Assembly: GCF_012911865.1 (NCBI RefSeq)
Contig: NZ_JAAXYH010000003.1
Location: 186,001-250,000 of the forward strand
Source of the DNA: Shewanella salipaludis
Lineage (GTDB): Bacteria; Pseudomonadota; Gammaproteobacteria; Enterobacterales; Shewanellaceae
DNA length: 64,000 nucleotides
Direction of reading: 5' to 3'
The notes under the pieces are model-generated. The model had not been told where the DNA came from. It was given only the letters and a program-made list of their open reading frames with translations, and did not search any database. The position numbers and the translations under genes were made by a program. Each line of letters starts with the position of its first letter. The stretch's first letter is position 1. This document shows, piece by piece, positions 63,188-64,000 of this stretch.

Positions 63188-63595
63188 TTACTCTTCGTCG
63201 TCGCCACCACCGCCGCCCAAACGCTCATTGATGGCAGCGGTAATAGGGCTGGCGCCATGGCCGTTGGCATTGGCCCAGGCTTGGATCGTCATGCCATCGG
63301 CTTCGGCACCGCTCAGCTCGGTCGCGGTCAAACGTTTGGCGATAAACTCACCTACCTCATTTGAGCCGGCGGTCAATGAGGTCCGCAACAGACTCACACC
63401 ATCACAGCTGACACCCGAATATATATTGCGTAACTTTACCCGGCTCTCTTTCAGTTTCTTACGTAAACGGTTTTTATCGTTCGACTTCACATAGTCACAT
63501 ATGTTGGCAACCAGCTGATCCTGATCGGCCACCGCAGGGGTAGGCACAGAGGACGCAGCAATCAGCGCAACCATAGCCACAGGCAAAAGACGCAT
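63188..63595 (-). CDS. DUF3718-family exported protein
   Basis: 135 aa. Signal peptide (MRLLPVAMVALIAASSVPTP, then AVA|DQDQ), then LVANICDYVKSNDKNRLRKK, SGVSCDGVSLLRTSLTAGS and FIAKRLTATELS, which match my memory of the DUF3718 family common in Shewanella. The tail is glycine-aspartate-rich (LGGGGGDDEE). Two conserved cysteines (near residues 33 and 63) could form a disulfide. Function unknown. Confidence 0.8.
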   Translation of the reverse strand: MRLLPVAMVALIAASSVPTPAVADQDQLVANICDYVKSNDKNRLRKKLKESRVKLRNIYSGVSCDGVSLLRTSLTAGSNEVGEFIAKRLTATELSGAEADGMTIQAWANANGHGASPITAAINERLGGGGGDDEE

Positions 63596-63688
63596 CTGAT
63601 ACTCCTTTCTATTTTTATTTTACTTATCAAGCAACCAAAGAACTTTTCAGGCCAGGCTGCAATTTAGGGTAAAAACTACGCGCCTAAT

Positions 63689-64000
63689 TTAACATTTTTT
63701 TACTAAAGTGATAAAGCGATATTGCAAACCGTCGGCATTCTTCCCCATTTCACTGTCGACTAATGCCCACGCATCTGGGTCCCAGGCGGGAAAATGCGTG
63801 TCCCCATCGACCTCGAGCTCTATCTCGGTCAGGTACAGAACCTCGGCCTGATCCAGTATGGCGGCATAGAGTTGACCGCCGCCTATCACCACCAATTCTT
63901 CACACGGTCCGGCTGCGGTTTTGGCTTCCTCGAACGAAGCTACCCGGGTAACCCCCTCAGGGGCATAATCGGCCTGGCGGCTGATCACTATGTTATGCCG
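63689..64000 (-). CDS. folA: Dihydrofolate reductase, 5' end beyond window
   Basis: The last 103 residues are present; the start lies past the right edge. ELVVIGGGQLYAAILDQAEV and LTEIELEVDGDTHFPAWDP are clear DHFR motifs (NADPH site and the C-terminal GDTHFP). It reduces dihydrofolate to tetrahydrofolate. Its place near apaH is the usual one in related genomes. Confidence 0.93.
   Translation of the reverse strand, partial: RHNIVISRQADYAPEGVTRVASFEEAKTAAGPCEELVVIGGGQLYAAILDQAEVLYLTEIELEVDGDTHFPAWDPDAWALVDSEMGKNADGLQYRFITLVKKC

Overview
The window looks like a chromosomal segment of a gammaproteobacterium, most likely Shewanella. The support is the order lptD-surA-pdxA-rsmA-apaG-apaH near folA, families I associate with Shewanella (DUF3019 beside an RstA/RstB-like pair, DUF3718, PBPRA1643-type SEC-C protein), and dense intact genes. 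Identifications rest on reading the sequence and on remembered family features; no search was run. I saw no rRNA, tRNA, CRISPR array or complete insertion sequence.

Layout. 1-13.5 kb is accessory: a cut LysR gene, a metallo-beta-lactamase-fold protein, a DsbA-like protein, a chemoreceptor/porin/periplasmic-binding-protein trio, a divergent EamA exporter/AraC pair, two TPR proteins, an RsuA-like pseudouridine synthase, and a SufR-like regulator facing a flavin reductase and a VOC gene broken by an IS3 remnant. 13.6-26.4 kb is a complete Tad/Flp pilus locus on the minus strand (flp, tadV, an unusual AAA+ ATPase, rcpC, rcpA, a small lipoprotein, tadG, two tadE/F-like pseudopilins, tadZ, tadA, tadB, tadC, tadD). 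26.4-27.3 kb has no gene. 27.3-29.2 kb holds an L,D-transpeptidase coupled to an IS630-type HTH protein. 29.5-38.2 kb is a plus-strand cluster for an unknown surface glycan or glycolipid (small membrane protein, sulfatase-superfamily transferase, GT39, GT2, GT4, methyltransferase, UPF0104-like membrane protein). 38.8-44.6 kb has a malonyltransferase-like protein, a fused alpha/beta 2-oxoacid dehydrogenase E1 and glutaryl-CoA dehydrogenase, divergent from a LysR gene. 44.7-48.0 kb is mipA/ompV, DUF3019 and an RstA/RstB-like two-component pair. 48-64 kb is mostly core: purT, a 2-hydroxyacid dehydrogenase, djlA, amgK-murU, lptD-surA-pdxA-rsmA-apaG-apaH, a second chemoreceptor, a DUF3718 protein and the end of folA.

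How the genes work together. The Tad genes encode pilin, prepilin peptidase, secretin, ATPase and platform in one transcription direction, with two strong hairpins just after the pilin gene that could set its transcript apart. amgK-murU recycles cell-wall sugars, and lptD-surA builds the outer membrane behind a sigma-E-like promoter. Three divergent pairs carry visible operator-like repeats (AraC/EamA, SufR-like/flavin reductase, LysR/gcdH). The best candidates for something undescribed are the 29.5-38.2 kb glycan cluster, the E1/malonyltransferase/GcdH cluster without E2 or E3, and the wHTH-AAA+ protein inside the Tad locus.

A pattern across the whole window is a set of short tandem duplications, mostly of 9-15 bp units and often 13 bp, sitting mainly at the seams between genes and often starting at a stop codon.
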